DNA of 64,000 nt, taken from the NCBI GenBank assembly GCA_902362925.1, contig CABIYL010000013.1; one strand, written 5' to 3'. This stretch comes from Pseudoflavonifractor sp902362925 (GTDB lineage Bacteria > Bacillota > Clostridia > Oscillospirales > Oscillospiraceae). Below are positions 7,970 through 17,580 of this stretch, piece by piece (positions within the stretch are counted from its first letter, which is position 1; each line of letters begins with the position of its first letter). A program made the position numbers and the translations under genes. A model generated the notes under the pieces. It worked only from the letters and a program-made list of their open reading frames with translations, had not been told where the DNA came from and did not search any database.

Positions 7970-9734
7970 GGTCAAATTCCTCCATCGTATCAAATTGATA
8001 ATCGTCCAGAGAACGAAAATCGTAGGGCAGATCGGATACCTCAAATTTAGTGGGCAGGCTCTTATGGACATAGGGCGCTGCGCCTCCGTCCTCCGTCAGC
8101 TTGATATTGGGGTGCTTCATGAGGTCGTATTTTTTATCCAGCACAGGGCGCTCTCCACGGATTAGCAGAATGGAATCGTCGGTATCCATCAAACGAATTT
8201 CCTCCTGCATCATCAGCTCACGGCCTGCCTGTTGGTAGTTGGTGGAGCTGGAGCCGCTGTGCCCACGGGTCAGGCCACGGGTGCGGGTGTCCAGCGTTTC
8301 CTTGCCCAGCAGCTTACTCATAAACTCCAGAGAGGTCGGCTCGTTGCCGCCGCCTAAAAATAGGAGAGTATCACAGTTGCCGATGATACTCTCCCATTCC
8401 TTTTCGTAGATGTTTTTGATCTGAGCGATGTTCTGGACAATGATATTGAGACTGATATTATAGCTGCGGCAAGTGGCCAGGATTTTGGGGTAGCTGTCTG
8501 GCTGGGCAACGTTGGCCCATTCATCCTGGATGACACGCACCGGGATGGGCAGCTTGCCTTTGTACTTTTCATCCGCCACCCGGTACAGCTCCTGGAAGCA
8601 TTGGGTGTAGAGCATACCTACGAGGTAGTTCATGCTACCGTCTGCCACAGGGATGACACAAAAAATGGCTCTCTTGCGTTCTCCAAGAGAACCGAAGTCC
8701 ATGTCGTCCCTGAAGGTCATGGCGGCAAACTGCGGCATGGCCAATGCCGCTAGACGGACAGCTGCCGACACAAGAATTGTCTTTGCCGTCTTGCCTGCGG
8801 CCTGTTTGAAAATCTTATACTGATGGACTGCTATGTGATCTGGCTTGTTGTACTCCAGCTCCAGAAACAGTTGATCCAGAGGGCTTTGGTATTGCTCATC
8901 CTCCTCTCGCACCTGCGCACAGGTCAGCAGGTAGGTAATCATTTCAAGGTTTTGCTCATAAGGCGGAGCCTCATGGAGCAGATAGAGCATGAGAGCGGAA
9001 TCCAATGCAATTTCCGCTTTCTCCCAGAATGGGTCAGAGTTATTTGCGTTTTTGGGGGTGGTGTTGCGGATCAGATTGTCCATCAGCTTCAGCACGTCGG
9101 CCTCGTTGCGGATATAGGCGAAGGGGTTATAGCCATCCGATTGGCTGGGGTCGATCAGGTTGAATACCACGATCTCATATCCCATCTCTTTGAGCAGATT
9201 CCCGGAAGCCCGCAGCAGCTCCCCCTTGGGGTCTGTGACGATATAGGAGCAGTTTGCGCTGTAAAGCCAGGGTTTGGCCACAAAGCGGGTCTTGCCGGAA
9301 CCGGAGCCGCCCACTACGACGATGTTGAGGTTCCGCCGGTGCTTGTAGCTGTTGAAGCTGATAGATACGTTTCTAGTAAGGATCACGTTGGACAGCGGAT
9401 TCTTAGCATCCATGTACTTCTTGCAGAGGGCCTTGGGGTCGCCCCATTTGGCTGAGCCATACTCCTCTCCGGGCCTGCGATTCTCCCTGGAGGTGTAATA
9501 CAAGCCGATTCCGCAGCAGTAACACACCAGACAGATCAACACAACCTTCATGGAGTGGGGTTTCCACTGGATGGAGAACGGATGGGCAAACTGCCCGGAT
9601 ATGTGCTCCATCAGGGTAAATAGGTTCATACCGTCCTCGTAGGCGGTGGCAATCAGCAGAGCGGCCCAAATCACCAGAACAGACAGTGCCGCCCACAAAG
9701 GGGCGGCACTGCGAAAATTCTGATTGCGCTTCAC
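7938..9734 (-). CDS. VirD4-like coupling protein (CD1115 type)
   Basis: A 598-residue type IV coupling protein that should bring the relaxase-DNA complex to the channel. It has two N-terminal membrane segments (about 12-32 and 62-80), Walker A GGSGSGKT at 142-149, and Walker B VIQDEWANV at 401-409. The C-terminus is very acidic (DEDEEE) and may contact channel or relaxosome partners. The start codon is GTG at 9734, only 3 nt after the adhesin stop, with no good ribosome site, so translational coupling to the adhesin gene is likely. Confidence 0.93.
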   Translation of the reverse strand: MKRNQNFRSAAPLWAALSVLVIWAALLIATAYEDGMNLFTLMEHISGQFAHPFSIQWKPHSMKVVLICLVCYCCGIGLYYTSRENRRPGEEYGSAKWGDPKALCKKYMDAKNPLSNVILTRNVSISFNSYKHRRNLNIVVVGGSGSGKTRFVAKPWLYSANCSYIVTDPKGELLRASGNLLKEMGYEIVVFNLIDPSQSDGYNPFAYIRNEADVLKLMDNLIRNTTPKNANNSDPFWEKAEIALDSALMLYLLHEAPPYEQNLEMITYLLTCAQVREEDEQYQSPLDQLFLELEYNKPDHIAVHQYKIFKQAAGKTAKTILVSAAVRLAALAMPQFAAMTFRDDMDFGSLGERKRAIFCVIPVADGSMNYLVGMLYTQCFQELYRVADEKYKGKLPIPVRVIQDEWANVAQPDSYPKILATCRSYNISLNIIVQNIAQIKNIYEKEWESIIGNCDTLLFLGGGNEPTSLEFMSKLLGKETLDTRTRGLTRGHSGSSSTNYQQAGRELMMQEEIRLMDTDDSILLIRGERPVLDKKYDLMKHPNIKLTEDGGAAPYVHKSLPTKFEVSDLPYDFRSLDDYQFDTMEEFDHENPDEDEEE

Positions 9735-9737
9735 GGC

Positions 9738-12700
9738 TTAATACCCGGTTTTGGGCAGGGTCGTAATGGTCTTGGCGTAAACCTTGGTCACCCAGCGGCT
9801 CACGGCCTGAATCCACTGACCATTGTAGACGCCGCCCACATCGGCCACATTGACAATGCTGGAGCCATTGGCAAGGCCATTCACCACATTGCCGTGGATA
9901 TAGGCGGTTTCCACCTGACCAAAGCCGCCCTTGACGGTGCCGAACACGAACATGATCTCAGTGACACGCTCGTTGGAGGCAAGGCCCAGGGCCGCAGGGC
10001 TGGCTTCCAGCACATAGTTCTTGGTGGTGGAAAGGCTGTCTGCCAGGGTCTGATAGCTGTCTTTCAGATTGGTCTTATAGACGATCTTATAGGAGAGCTG
10101 CTGGTTGTAGGTGCCGGTGACCACCTTGGAAAGCTGCACCTGACCGGGCAGCGTGTCTCTCCAGTAGAAGGAGGACAGCGGCACGGTAGAGGTGTTTCCG
10201 ATGCCGGTGATGGTGTACCGGATGGGCTGGTTGGGCATGACCTCGGCATAGCCGGTCTTTTTGATGGATACGCCGGTGGACACGCTGTTGTCCTCCACCT
10301 CGAAGGTCACGATCTGGCCCTCATAATCCAGGTATGCGGTCAGGACGGTGGGATTGATGGAGTAATAGTCGGGGGCCTGTACCTCACGGATGGTATAGCG
10401 GCCCAGGGGCAGGAGCTTGGATACCGCTCTGCCATTGTAGTCGGACACAATGGTGTCCACCACATTGCCCGCCTTGTCGTAGACCTCAAACACAGCTCCT
10501 TCCAGCAGCGTCCCGGCGGGCAGGGCGTTGATGGGGTTATCGTCCGCAGACTTCTTGATGATCTGGATCTGCCCCATGATGGGGGTGTTCTCCCACTCCA
10601 CCAAGGTTGTCTCGCCGGACTTTACATAGACGGTCTTGCGCTGGGTGTCCAGGATGTACCCCTCGTTCTCCAGCTCACGGAGATAGTAGCGCCCGGTTTC
10701 GATGTTCTCAATGTAGACGTAGCCCTGGTTGTCGCTGGTGTACTGGCCCACAGGGTTATTGTTGGCGTCATACAGCAGGAAAGTCACGCCGTAGATGCCC
10801 TTGCCGGTGCTGCTGTCGGTCTTGTGTATGAGGATGCCGGAGAAGGCTTTGTTGGTCACGGTCAGCTTACTGGTCTTGCCGTCCACCACCTCAAAGTAGT
10901 GGGGGGTATCATCCAGCTTATAGCCCTCCGGGGCCTCGATCTCCACCGCATAATAGGCCCCGTCCTCCAGGGCCAGGAACACCCGGCCATACTTGTCGGT
11001 GGTCACGGTATCCACCAGGGCGTCATTCATCTGGCGGATTTCAAAAGTGGCATTGGCCAGCCGCTCCGTTTTATCCGCTTCGTCAACCTTGATGATCTCC
11101 ACGCCGCCCACAGGGTCGTTGTAGAAGGTCAGCTCCTGGGTGTCGTTGGGGTTGATGACCACCGTCTGGGTACGGGTTTGTTCGTGGATGGTATAACCCT
11201 CGATGGTCTTGGTTTCCGTCACCACAATGGTGCCGGTCAGCCCGGACAGGATGATCTGGCCGTTTTCATCGGTGGTATAAAGGCCCTTGCTGGAGAGGGT
11301 GCCGCCTTCTGCGTCCACATAGGAGCCGTCGGAGTAGGTCAGCTCAAACTCCACGCCCTCCAGGGGAGCCTTGGTAACGGAATCCAGCTTGTTGATGATA
11401 AGATTGCCCTTGGGTTGGTTGAAGAACTCCAGGGTGTAGGTCTGATGATCCTTGATCTGGATGGTCTTGGGGGTGTTGTCCAGCAGGTAGCCCTCCTTGG
11501 CCTTGACCTCCTGCACCACATAGCCACCCGGCTCCAGGTCGGGGATGGTGATATAACCGTTTTCATCGGTGCGGAACTCACCGTTGGACGTACCGACTAC
11601 GGCCCCGTCCGTGGTGGTCACTTTGAAAGTCACCTCGCTGAGAGGTTCCTTGGTTACGCTGTCCATCTTCTTGATGACCAGTCCACCCAGCGGCTCATTG
11701 GCGATGGTGACTTCCTTGCAGCTGCCGCTCTCCACCTTGACGGTCTGGGCGGTACCGTTAAGCAGATAGCCCGCTGCGGCCTTGGTTTCCGTAATGGAGT
11801 AGCAGCCGGAGGGAATGTGGCTCAGCTTGATCTGGCCGTTGGCGTCGGTAGTGTAGGTGCCTGCCGGATACTCGCAGCCGTTGCACCCGGCAATCTTGAA
11901 CTGAACGCCGGACAGGGGCTTGTGGGTCACGCTGTCCACCTTGGTAATGAGGAGACAGCCCTGGGGAGCATTGCGGAATTCGAGGGTGACGGTCTGTCCC
12001 GCCTTGATCGTGGCGGTCTGGGGAGTATCGTCCAGCTCATAGCCGGTCTTAGCTCGGGTTTCCTTGACCACCAGGGTGGTGCCGGGGTCGATACCCTCAA
12101 CCAAAATCGTACCGGCGCTATCGGTGACAAATTTGCCGTTGGCGTCGCCTACCACAGTTCCGTCGGCAGTAGTAATCATGAACTCCACATCGCTGAGCGG
12201 CTCATGGGTTTCACTGTCGATCTTCTTAATCAGCAGGCTTCCCTTGGGAGAGTTGCCGAAGTACAGCTGTACCACATCCTGCTCCTTGCCGGAGATAAAC
12301 ACGGTCTGGGGTGCGGTGTCGATGACATGGCCATTGGGACTGGCCAGCTCCTCCACGACATAAGTGCCCGCCTCCAGGCCGGTGACGGTAAAGCTGCCGT
12401 TGGCGCTGGTCTTATAGGTGCCGATCACGGTGCCGCCGGTGCCGGAGGTGCCGCCCAGGTAGCGCACCTGGAACACAGCGCCCTCCAGGGCCTCGCCGGT
12501 GACGGAATCGAACTTCCAGACCACCAGGGCACTGAGGGGCGTGTTCTCAAAAATCAGCTCCACAGCCTTGTCGTTGTCCACGTAAATGGTCTGCTCGGAG
12601 GGGTCACGGAGGGTATAGCCGATGGGCGGATCAACCTCCACCACCTTGTACCAGCCGGTGTCCAGCTTATCCAGGTAGATTTCGCCGTTTTCATCGGTAT

Positions 12701-15700
12701 AGTAGAAGTTCTGCTCCAGTTTCTGATAGGTGCCGTCCTCGGTGTTGTCCTTGGCTACCCAAAGCTCAAACTTTGCCCCCTTCAGAGGATTGCCGGTGAC
12801 GGAATCAATCTTCTTGATGGTCAGGCCCGGTTTCTTCTCGTTCTCAATGGAGATCTCGGTGGTTTTACCGGGCCGCAGATAAACCTCGTGAGGGGTGGAG
12901 TCCAGAATGTAGCCGTCCGGGGCCTGGATTTCGGTGACGACGTAGTAACCCTCATCCAGATGGATATTCTCAACGGTAATAGAACCGTCCGGGCCTACGG
13001 GGAAGTCTCCGATCTTCACGCCCGCCTTGGTCTTGACTTCAAAGATAGCCCCCGTCAGGGCGTTGCCGTTGATGTCCACCTTGTGGATGGTCAGTGTGGG
13101 CCGCTTGTAGTTCTGGAACTGCACCGTAGCGTCCCGGTTCGGCTCCAGTGTCACCTGCTGGGGGGTGGCGTCCAGGATATAGCCCTCCGGCACACTCTGC
13201 TCGGTGACGGTATAAACGCCGGGCAGCAGGTTCTCGATGGTCACGGTGCCGTCCTCGCCGGTGGGTTCGGTGGTAATGGTGGGGCCGTCCGCATAGTTCA
13301 GCGTGAAGGTGACGCCGGAGATGGGTTCGCCGGTGTCCTTATCAGTCTTGCGGATAGTCAGGTCAGGCCGCTTGTCGTTCTGAATGGTGATTGTAGAGGT
13401 CTGACCAGGGAACAGCTCAACGTGGTATTCGGTGGGGTCTAAGATGTGGTCGGCCACCGTAGCGGTTTCCTTGACGGAGTAGACACCCGGCTCCAGATCC
13501 GCAATCAGGATCTCGCCCTGGGAATTGGTGGTACGGTCAAGGTAGTGGCTTCCATCCTCGATTTTGGCAATGCGGAAGGTGACGCCAGCCAGCCGGGAGC
13601 CGTCGGCGCTGAGCTTAATCAGCTGGAAGGACGGCTTGATGGAGTTGGTAAAGACGAACTGGGCGTCCTCGTTGGGATCAAGCTGGATAATGCGCTGGGC
13701 TTCGTCGATGATGTAGCCGGGGCAGGACTTCTCCGTTACCACATAGGCTCCAGCGGGCAGGTGGGACAGGTCGATCTCGCCGTTTTCATCGGTGGTAAAC
13801 TCCTCCGGGCCATAGTCACCCGCCACCGACTTGATCTCAAAGACCGCATTGGGGATCACCTTGGACGGATCGGCGGAATCCACCTTAATGAGCCTCATGC
13901 CGGGTTTCATATCATTAAAGAAGGTCAGTTCCTTAATGCCGTCACCGGCCTTCAGTTCCACCGACTGGGGGGTGGTGTCCAGGATATAGCCATCGTTTCC
14001 GGTGTCTACTTCCACCGCTCGGTAGGTTCCGGGTTCCAGATCGGTCAGCAGAATTTCACCAAATGCGTCCGTTTGGAATTTACCCAGGCTTACTTCGTCA
14101 CGGAATACCTCGAAGGTCACTCCGGGCATGGCCAGATAGTTTTTGCGGTCGTACTTGACAATGCGTAGGCCGGGGAGTTCCTCATTGATGATAGGCAGCG
14201 TGGTGGTTTCACCGGCAACTACCGTCGTGGTGTAGATGGTATCGTCCAGCTTCCAGCCAACCGGAGCCGTCTTTTCCTGAACACGGTAGGCTCCAGGCTT
14301 GATCTCGGTGAAAATAGCACAGCCTGCGGAGTTGGTGGTGGTGGTGTAGGTCTGCCCACTTTCGATATGCTCAATGGTGATAACGGCACCGGGCAGGTTC
14401 ATACCCGTGTTGGACTTCTTTTCGATGCGCAGACTGCCATAGGGATCGTTGAAGTAGGTGACTTCCGCAATCTCATCATATACCACTGTCACATTCTGCG
14501 TGGGTTCCTTGCTGATCAGGTAATGATTGGGGGCTTCCCGCTCAATGACGGTGTAATTGCCGGTTTTCAGCAGGGGAATATAGATCTCGCCGTTGCTGTC
14601 AGTGACAAAGGAGCCAATGCTGTCACCATCGGGGCCGATAACCTCAAACCGTGCGCCGGAAAGAGGCAGCTCCGTCCCGGTTTCGTATTTCAGAATCCGC
14701 AGTCCAGTTTCATCGGGTTCATCGTCCGGGTTATCAGCGTAATTGCTGTATGCGGACAGGTTCATGGTAACGGTGGGGTCGGTGTCTACTACATAGTTCT
14801 GCAAGTTGCCATAGGTGTCCTTCTCTTGGCATACGGCATAGAACACAGCGTACTTGTAGACATTTGTGCTGAAGGAGAGCTGGACGCTGCCAGTCTCACC
14901 CTGGATGCTGTCTGCCGGGTAGAGCACCTTGAACTGACCGGCGTACCCATCGCCAGTCCCTTCGGTTGTAATGGTGGTAATATCCTGGTTGTTAAGGTCA
15001 ACAATACGGGTTCCTTCGGGAACAGAGGCGGGGTCGGTGAAACCCACATTGACTGTATAATCGCAAACCCAGGTCTTGCTCCAGAAGGTAAATACCTGCT
15101 GCTTGTACTGCTTGCCGTCTACGGTGACGGCGTATGCGGTATCACGATCCGGGGTGCAGGTGACACTGGGAGAAAGTGTCTCAGTCCAGCTGGTGCCCCT
15201 GGCGTAAATGTCCTTTGTTGCCGCAAGAATTTTCTGCGCCCGGGTCAACTCAACTCCAGACAGGGAGGGATTAACTTTCAGGTTATTGATGTTCCAGTTG
15301 GAGAGCAGATAGCACCAGAGCGCCATTTTTGTGGCATAGTACGCCTGGTACTTGTTCTCCAGGTTCAGCTCCGCAAGGCCACGGGTAGGATAGCCGTTTG
15401 CAATAATACCCATCACCTTGGGATCGCTGGTCTTTTCTTCGGCCAGATAGGAAATGCTTTCCCCAACCCCAACGGTCTGCGGAACTCCATATAGATTGGG
15501 GTTGACGCAGTAGGCCGGGATCTCCTTCTGCTGGCCAGCTGCGTTGATGTAATTGTAGTAAGTGTACTTCTGGGACTGTACCCGCCCGTTGATGGACAGG
15601 TAGGCCAGCTCGTAACCGCCGTTGTAGATGTCAACTTCACCCAGAGCGTCCTCCACAGTGTTGGCAGCAGAGGCAAAGCCGGTACAGAGGCTCAGCAAGG

Positions 15701-15740
15701 TGGCAATGCACAGTACCAGTGCAAGCAGTCTCCGTGTCAT
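9738..15740 (-). CDS. giant CnaB-repeat (SpaA-type) surface adhesin
   Basis: A 2000-residue secreted protein. A signal peptide (1-25, ending ASA-AN) is followed by a TED-like domain (Cys78 in IPAYCVNP). Then come 16 consecutive CnaB/SpaA domains, each starting with a Lys in a (L/I)xIxK strand and carrying a Glu in a (V/I)xExxAPxGY strand, the pair that forms isopeptide bonds. A DUF11-like domain and a C-terminal LPKTGY end the protein. It probably mediates donor-recipient or host contact during conjugation. The ATG at 15740 has AAAGGAGG upstream; the 15 extra upstream codons lack one. Oddities: nothing follows LPKTGY, and the TED motif reads TKMALW rather than TQxAxW. Confidence 0.9.
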   Translation of the reverse strand: MTRRLLALVLCIATLLSLCTGFASAANTVEDALGEVDIYNGGYELAYLSINGRVQSQKYTYYNYINAAGQQKEIPAYCVNPNLYGVPQTVGVGESISYLAEEKTSDPKVMGIIANGYPTRGLAELNLENKYQAYYATKMALWCYLLSNWNINNLKVNPSLSGVELTRAQKILAATKDIYARGTSWTETLSPSVTCTPDRDTAYAVTVDGKQYKQQVFTFWSKTWVCDYTVNVGFTDPASVPEGTRIVDLNNQDITTITTEGTGDGYAGQFKVLYPADSIQGETGSVQLSFSTNVYKYAVFYAVCQEKDTYGNLQNYVVDTDPTVTMNLSAYSNYADNPDDEPDETGLRILKYETGTELPLSGARFEVIGPDGDSIGSFVTDSNGEIYIPLLKTGNYTVIEREAPNHYLISKEPTQNVTVVYDEIAEVTYFNDPYGSLRIEKKSNTGMNLPGAVITIEHIESGQTYTTTTNSAGCAIFTEIKPGAYRVQEKTAPVGWKLDDTIYTTTVVAGETTTLPIINEELPGLRIVKYDRKNYLAMPGVTFEVFRDEVSLGKFQTDAFGEILLTDLEPGTYRAVEVDTGNDGYILDTTPQSVELKAGDGIKELTFFNDMKPGMRLIKVDSADPSKVIPNAVFEIKSVAGDYGPEEFTTDENGEIDLSHLPAGAYVVTEKSCPGYIIDEAQRIIQLDPNEDAQFVFTNSIKPSFQLIKLSADGSRLAGVTFRIAKIEDGSHYLDRTTNSQGEILIADLEPGVYSVKETATVADHILDPTEYHVELFPGQTSTITIQNDKRPDLTIRKTDKDTGEPISGVTFTLNYADGPTITTEPTGEDGTVTIENLLPGVYTVTEQSVPEGYILDATPQQVTLEPNRDATVQFQNYKRPTLTIHKVDINGNALTGAIFEVKTKAGVKIGDFPVGPDGSITVENIHLDEGYYVVTEIQAPDGYILDSTPHEVYLRPGKTTEISIENEKKPGLTIKKIDSVTGNPLKGAKFELWVAKDNTEDGTYQKLEQNFYYTDENGEIYLDKLDTGWYKVVEVDPPIGYTLRDPSEQTIYVDNDKAVELIFENTPLSALVVWKFDSVTGEALEGAVFQVRYLGGTSGTGGTVIGTYKTSANGSFTVTGLEAGTYVVEELASPNGHVIDTAPQTVFISGKEQDVVQLYFGNSPKGSLLIKKIDSETHEPLSDVEFMITTADGTVVGDANGKFVTDSAGTILVEGIDPGTTLVVKETRAKTGYELDDTPQTATIKAGQTVTLEFRNAPQGCLLITKVDSVTHKPLSGVQFKIAGCNGCEYPAGTYTTDANGQIKLSHIPSGCYSITETKAAAGYLLNGTAQTVKVESGSCKEVTIANEPLGGLVIKKMDSVTKEPLSEVTFKVTTTDGAVVGTSNGEFRTDENGYITIPDLEPGGYVVQEVKAKEGYLLDNTPKTIQIKDHQTYTLEFFNQPKGNLIINKLDSVTKAPLEGVEFELTYSDGSYVDAEGGTLSSKGLYTTDENGQIILSGLTGTIVVTETKTIEGYTIHEQTRTQTVVINPNDTQELTFYNDPVGGVEIIKVDEADKTERLANATFEIRQMNDALVDTVTTDKYGRVFLALEDGAYYAVEIEAPEGYKLDDTPHYFEVVDGKTSKLTVTNKAFSGILIHKTDSSTGKGIYGVTFLLYDANNNPVGQYTSDNQGYVYIENIETGRYYLRELENEGYILDTQRKTVYVKSGETTLVEWENTPIMGQIQIIKKSADDNPINALPAGTLLEGAVFEVYDKAGNVVDTIVSDYNGRAVSKLLPLGRYTIREVQAPDYYSINPTVLTAYLDYEGQIVTFEVEDNSVSTGVSIKKTGYAEVMPNQPIRYTITGIGNTSTVPLSSFYWRDTLPGQVQLSKVVTGTYNQQLSYKIVYKTNLKDSYQTLADSLSTTKNYVLEASPAALGLASNERVTEIMFVFGTVKGGFGQVETAYIHGNVVNGLANGSSIVNVADVGGVYNGQWIQAVSRWVTKVYAKTITTLPKTGY

Positions 15741-15762
15741 GGTATGACCTCCTTTGAATAGC

Positions 15763-15798
15763 AAAGACGCCCGATGCAATCGCATTGGGCGTCTTTTT
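15763..15798. terminator. hairpin in the leader of the adhesin gene
   Basis: A long stem (15763-15772 plus 15774-15777 with 15782-15785 plus 15787-15796, one G-T wobble). The T5 run is on the plus-strand side. On the minus strand the hairpin is followed only by TTTGC and then the adhesin ribosome site, so for that strand it may be a weak terminator or an mRNA stabiliser. Confidence 0.5.
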
Positions 15799-15827
15799 AG
15801 GTGGATATGAAGTTTAATGGATATAGG

Positions 15828-16685
15828 CTAGATGCGGTGCATGATGTTATACTCGGTGCGCTGGAAAACGCCGTTTTTATAAACGTCCCACGCTTCCATG
15901 TAATAGGTTCCGGGAGGGCAGGAATTAAAGAGATTGGTAATCTCAGAAGATCTCCAGGGCCAGAAGGTCTGTGGGGTGATTTCCGTAGGAATAGTGAAGG
16001 AAATCTTCACCTTCGCATTTCCGCTGGGATGGAGAACCGGCTTCCCATCCTTCCAGGTTTCGGGGTTGTCTCCGATGGCATTAAATAAAGTATACAGCAT
16101 CCGGCGGGATTCGTAGATGTTGCGGGCAAAGAGATAGTCCTGTCCTGCGCTGCTGTACCGGCGAACCTCCGGGGCAGGGAGTTCTACCTGGGGCATGAGG
16201 CTCCAATCGCAGGTGGCGGTGGGCAGTTCAGGGAGAGGGCCATCCTGGAACATATTCTTGTCCCAACGGCTCACGTCTGTAATAGTGTAGGTAGAACCGT
16301 CATCGCAGAGGATCTGATCGCCTACTTTGGGCTGATACCGGGAGCCGGTTGCCGCCGCCGCATGATAGGGGTCTGCGGTGGTAGCCACGTTAGCCGGATT
16401 CTCAGTCTGTCCGGTAGGTTCTGTGGTAATCACCACGGTGCGGGTGTCGTTGTCCCAGCTCACGCCAAATCCCAGCTTGTCGCCAAGATCCCGGAGTTGG
16501 AAGTAGTTGTTGCCGTTAATCACATAGCCAATCAGCTCGATTTCCTGACCGTCCAATGTGATCCGCTGGTCAAGGTCGGTGGTGGGTGTTGCAAGGATGC
16601 CAGCAGCATAGGCTACGCTGCCGCCAAACAGGGCAGCCCCGCAGAACAGACCTGCGAGAAACATGGGGATATTCTTTTTCATCAT
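15828..16685 (-). CDS. secreted stalk-domain (copper amine oxidase N-like) protein
   Basis: A 285-residue exported protein. It has a signal peptide (residues 1-28, ending AYA-AG), then a short copper-amine-oxidase-N/stalk domain (YFQLRDLGDKLGF, then VSWDNDTRTVVI). A linker follows, with a C-terminal domain I cannot name containing several aromatic and Cys residues. Stalk domains act as surface spacers or binding modules; no enzymatic site is seen. GGAGG is 5 nt from the ATG at 16685 and 8 nt from the next ATG at 16682; either could be used. Its place between the sortase and the adhesin suggests a surface complex. Confidence 0.75.
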   Translation of the reverse strand: MMKKNIPMFLAGLFCGAALFGGSVAYAAGILATPTTDLDQRITLDGQEIELIGYVINGNNYFQLRDLGDKLGFGVSWDNDTRTVVITTEPTGQTENPANVATTADPYHAAAATGSRYQPKVGDQILCDDGSTYTITDVSRWDKNMFQDGPLPELPTATCDWSLMPQVELPAPEVRRYSSAGQDYLFARNIYESRRMLYTLFNAIGDNPETWKDGKPVLHPSGNAKVKISFTIPTEITPQTFWPWRSSEITNLFNSCPPGTYYMEAWDVYKNGVFQRTEYNIMHRI

Positions 16686-16751
16686 CAAAGCCTCCTTGTC
16701 TGAGTGATTTCTGCCGACATCATAGCAAGGATATAAGAGGCTGTCAAAAAA

Positions 16752-17579
16752 TCAAACCATCTTTGCCTGCACACACCAACGATAAGCGGGCTGATCCATG
16801 ACACAGGTGACAAGGGTAATGATGTTGTCGTTGGTGGCATCCAACACCGACACCTGGGTGCTGAGGATCTTCTGCACCGAGTACACCTCATAGGTGCGGG
16901 TGCCCAGCTTTGTGGTCAGGGTAATTTTATCACCTCCAGACAGCGTATGGATTTTGCCAAAGTGGTTATTCACACCTCTGTTATGGCCTGCGATTGCCAC
17001 ATTGCCATTCCAGATGCTGGTGTTCTCAAAATGCCCCGCCCCCGTAGCCAGGGCGGTGGCGCTCGTTCCCTCGTTGACATTGACCTTCAGGCCGATGGAA
17101 GGGATGGACAAGGTGGCGATATAGCCGCCGCTGTAATAGAGGGCATCCGTCACCGGCGTATAAGCCGTTACGCTGCCGCTGGTATCCACACTGGGTAAGG
17201 TCGGCACCGTGGAGGTGTTCGGAATGGTGGTCGTCCCGGTAGCTCCGGGGACAGTCACCGTCCCAGTGCCCGCCGAGGTGGCGTTTCCAGGGCCAGTATA
17301 AATCTGCCCGTCCCGGATCAGATTGGGCGTCAGCAGCTCGCCGCTGCCCAGAACGTAGGAGGTGGGCGAGCCAAAGGTAGGTGGGATCAAGGCAGCGTTC
17401 TTGCTGCGGTCGGTGTTGGCCGGTGCGCCGGTGGTCACATAGATGGTGTCATCCGAGGTGGGCCTGCCAAAGAGCGGATTGTCCGGCGCATCAAAGGAAT
17501 ACTCCAGCGCACTGGCGGGCAGCATGGTGGCCCCCGTCAGGCAGCAGGCGGCAAGCAGCGTGGCAAGCAGTTTCTTCAT
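16752..17579 (-). CDS. class B/D-like sortase of the ICE
   Basis: A 275-residue exported transpeptidase. It has a signal peptide or anchor at 1-24 (LLATLLAACCLTGATMLPASA), a long Thr/Gly/Pro-rich linker to about 145, and a sortase barrel to the end. Catalytic residues are visible as His199 (IAGHNRG), Cys259 (TLVTC) and Arg267 (YRWCV). The substrate is probably the LPKTG-ending adhesin two genes downstream. The frame is open upstream, but the ATG at 17579 follows GGGGG and lies 1 nt after the previous stop. Exact sortase class is uncertain. Confidence 0.87.
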   Translation of the reverse strand: MKKLLATLLAACCLTGATMLPASALEYSFDAPDNPLFGRPTSDDTIYVTTGAPANTDRSKNAALIPPTFGSPTSYVLGSGELLTPNLIRDGQIYTGPGNATSAGTGTVTVPGATGTTTIPNTSTVPTLPSVDTSGSVTAYTPVTDALYYSGGYIATLSIPSIGLKVNVNEGTSATALATGAGHFENTSIWNGNVAIAGHNRGVNNHFGKIHTLSGGDKITLTTKLGTRTYEVYSVQKILSTQVSVLDATNDNIITLVTCVMDQPAYRWCVQAKMV

Positions 17580-17580
17580 G

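Noticed and set aside
9894..13442. A 1182-codon plus-strand open frame opposite the CnaB adhesin
   Set aside because: It mirrors the repeat structure of the adhesin, has no ribosome site and no recognisable family; GC-rich codon use on the minus strand leaves the opposite frame open.
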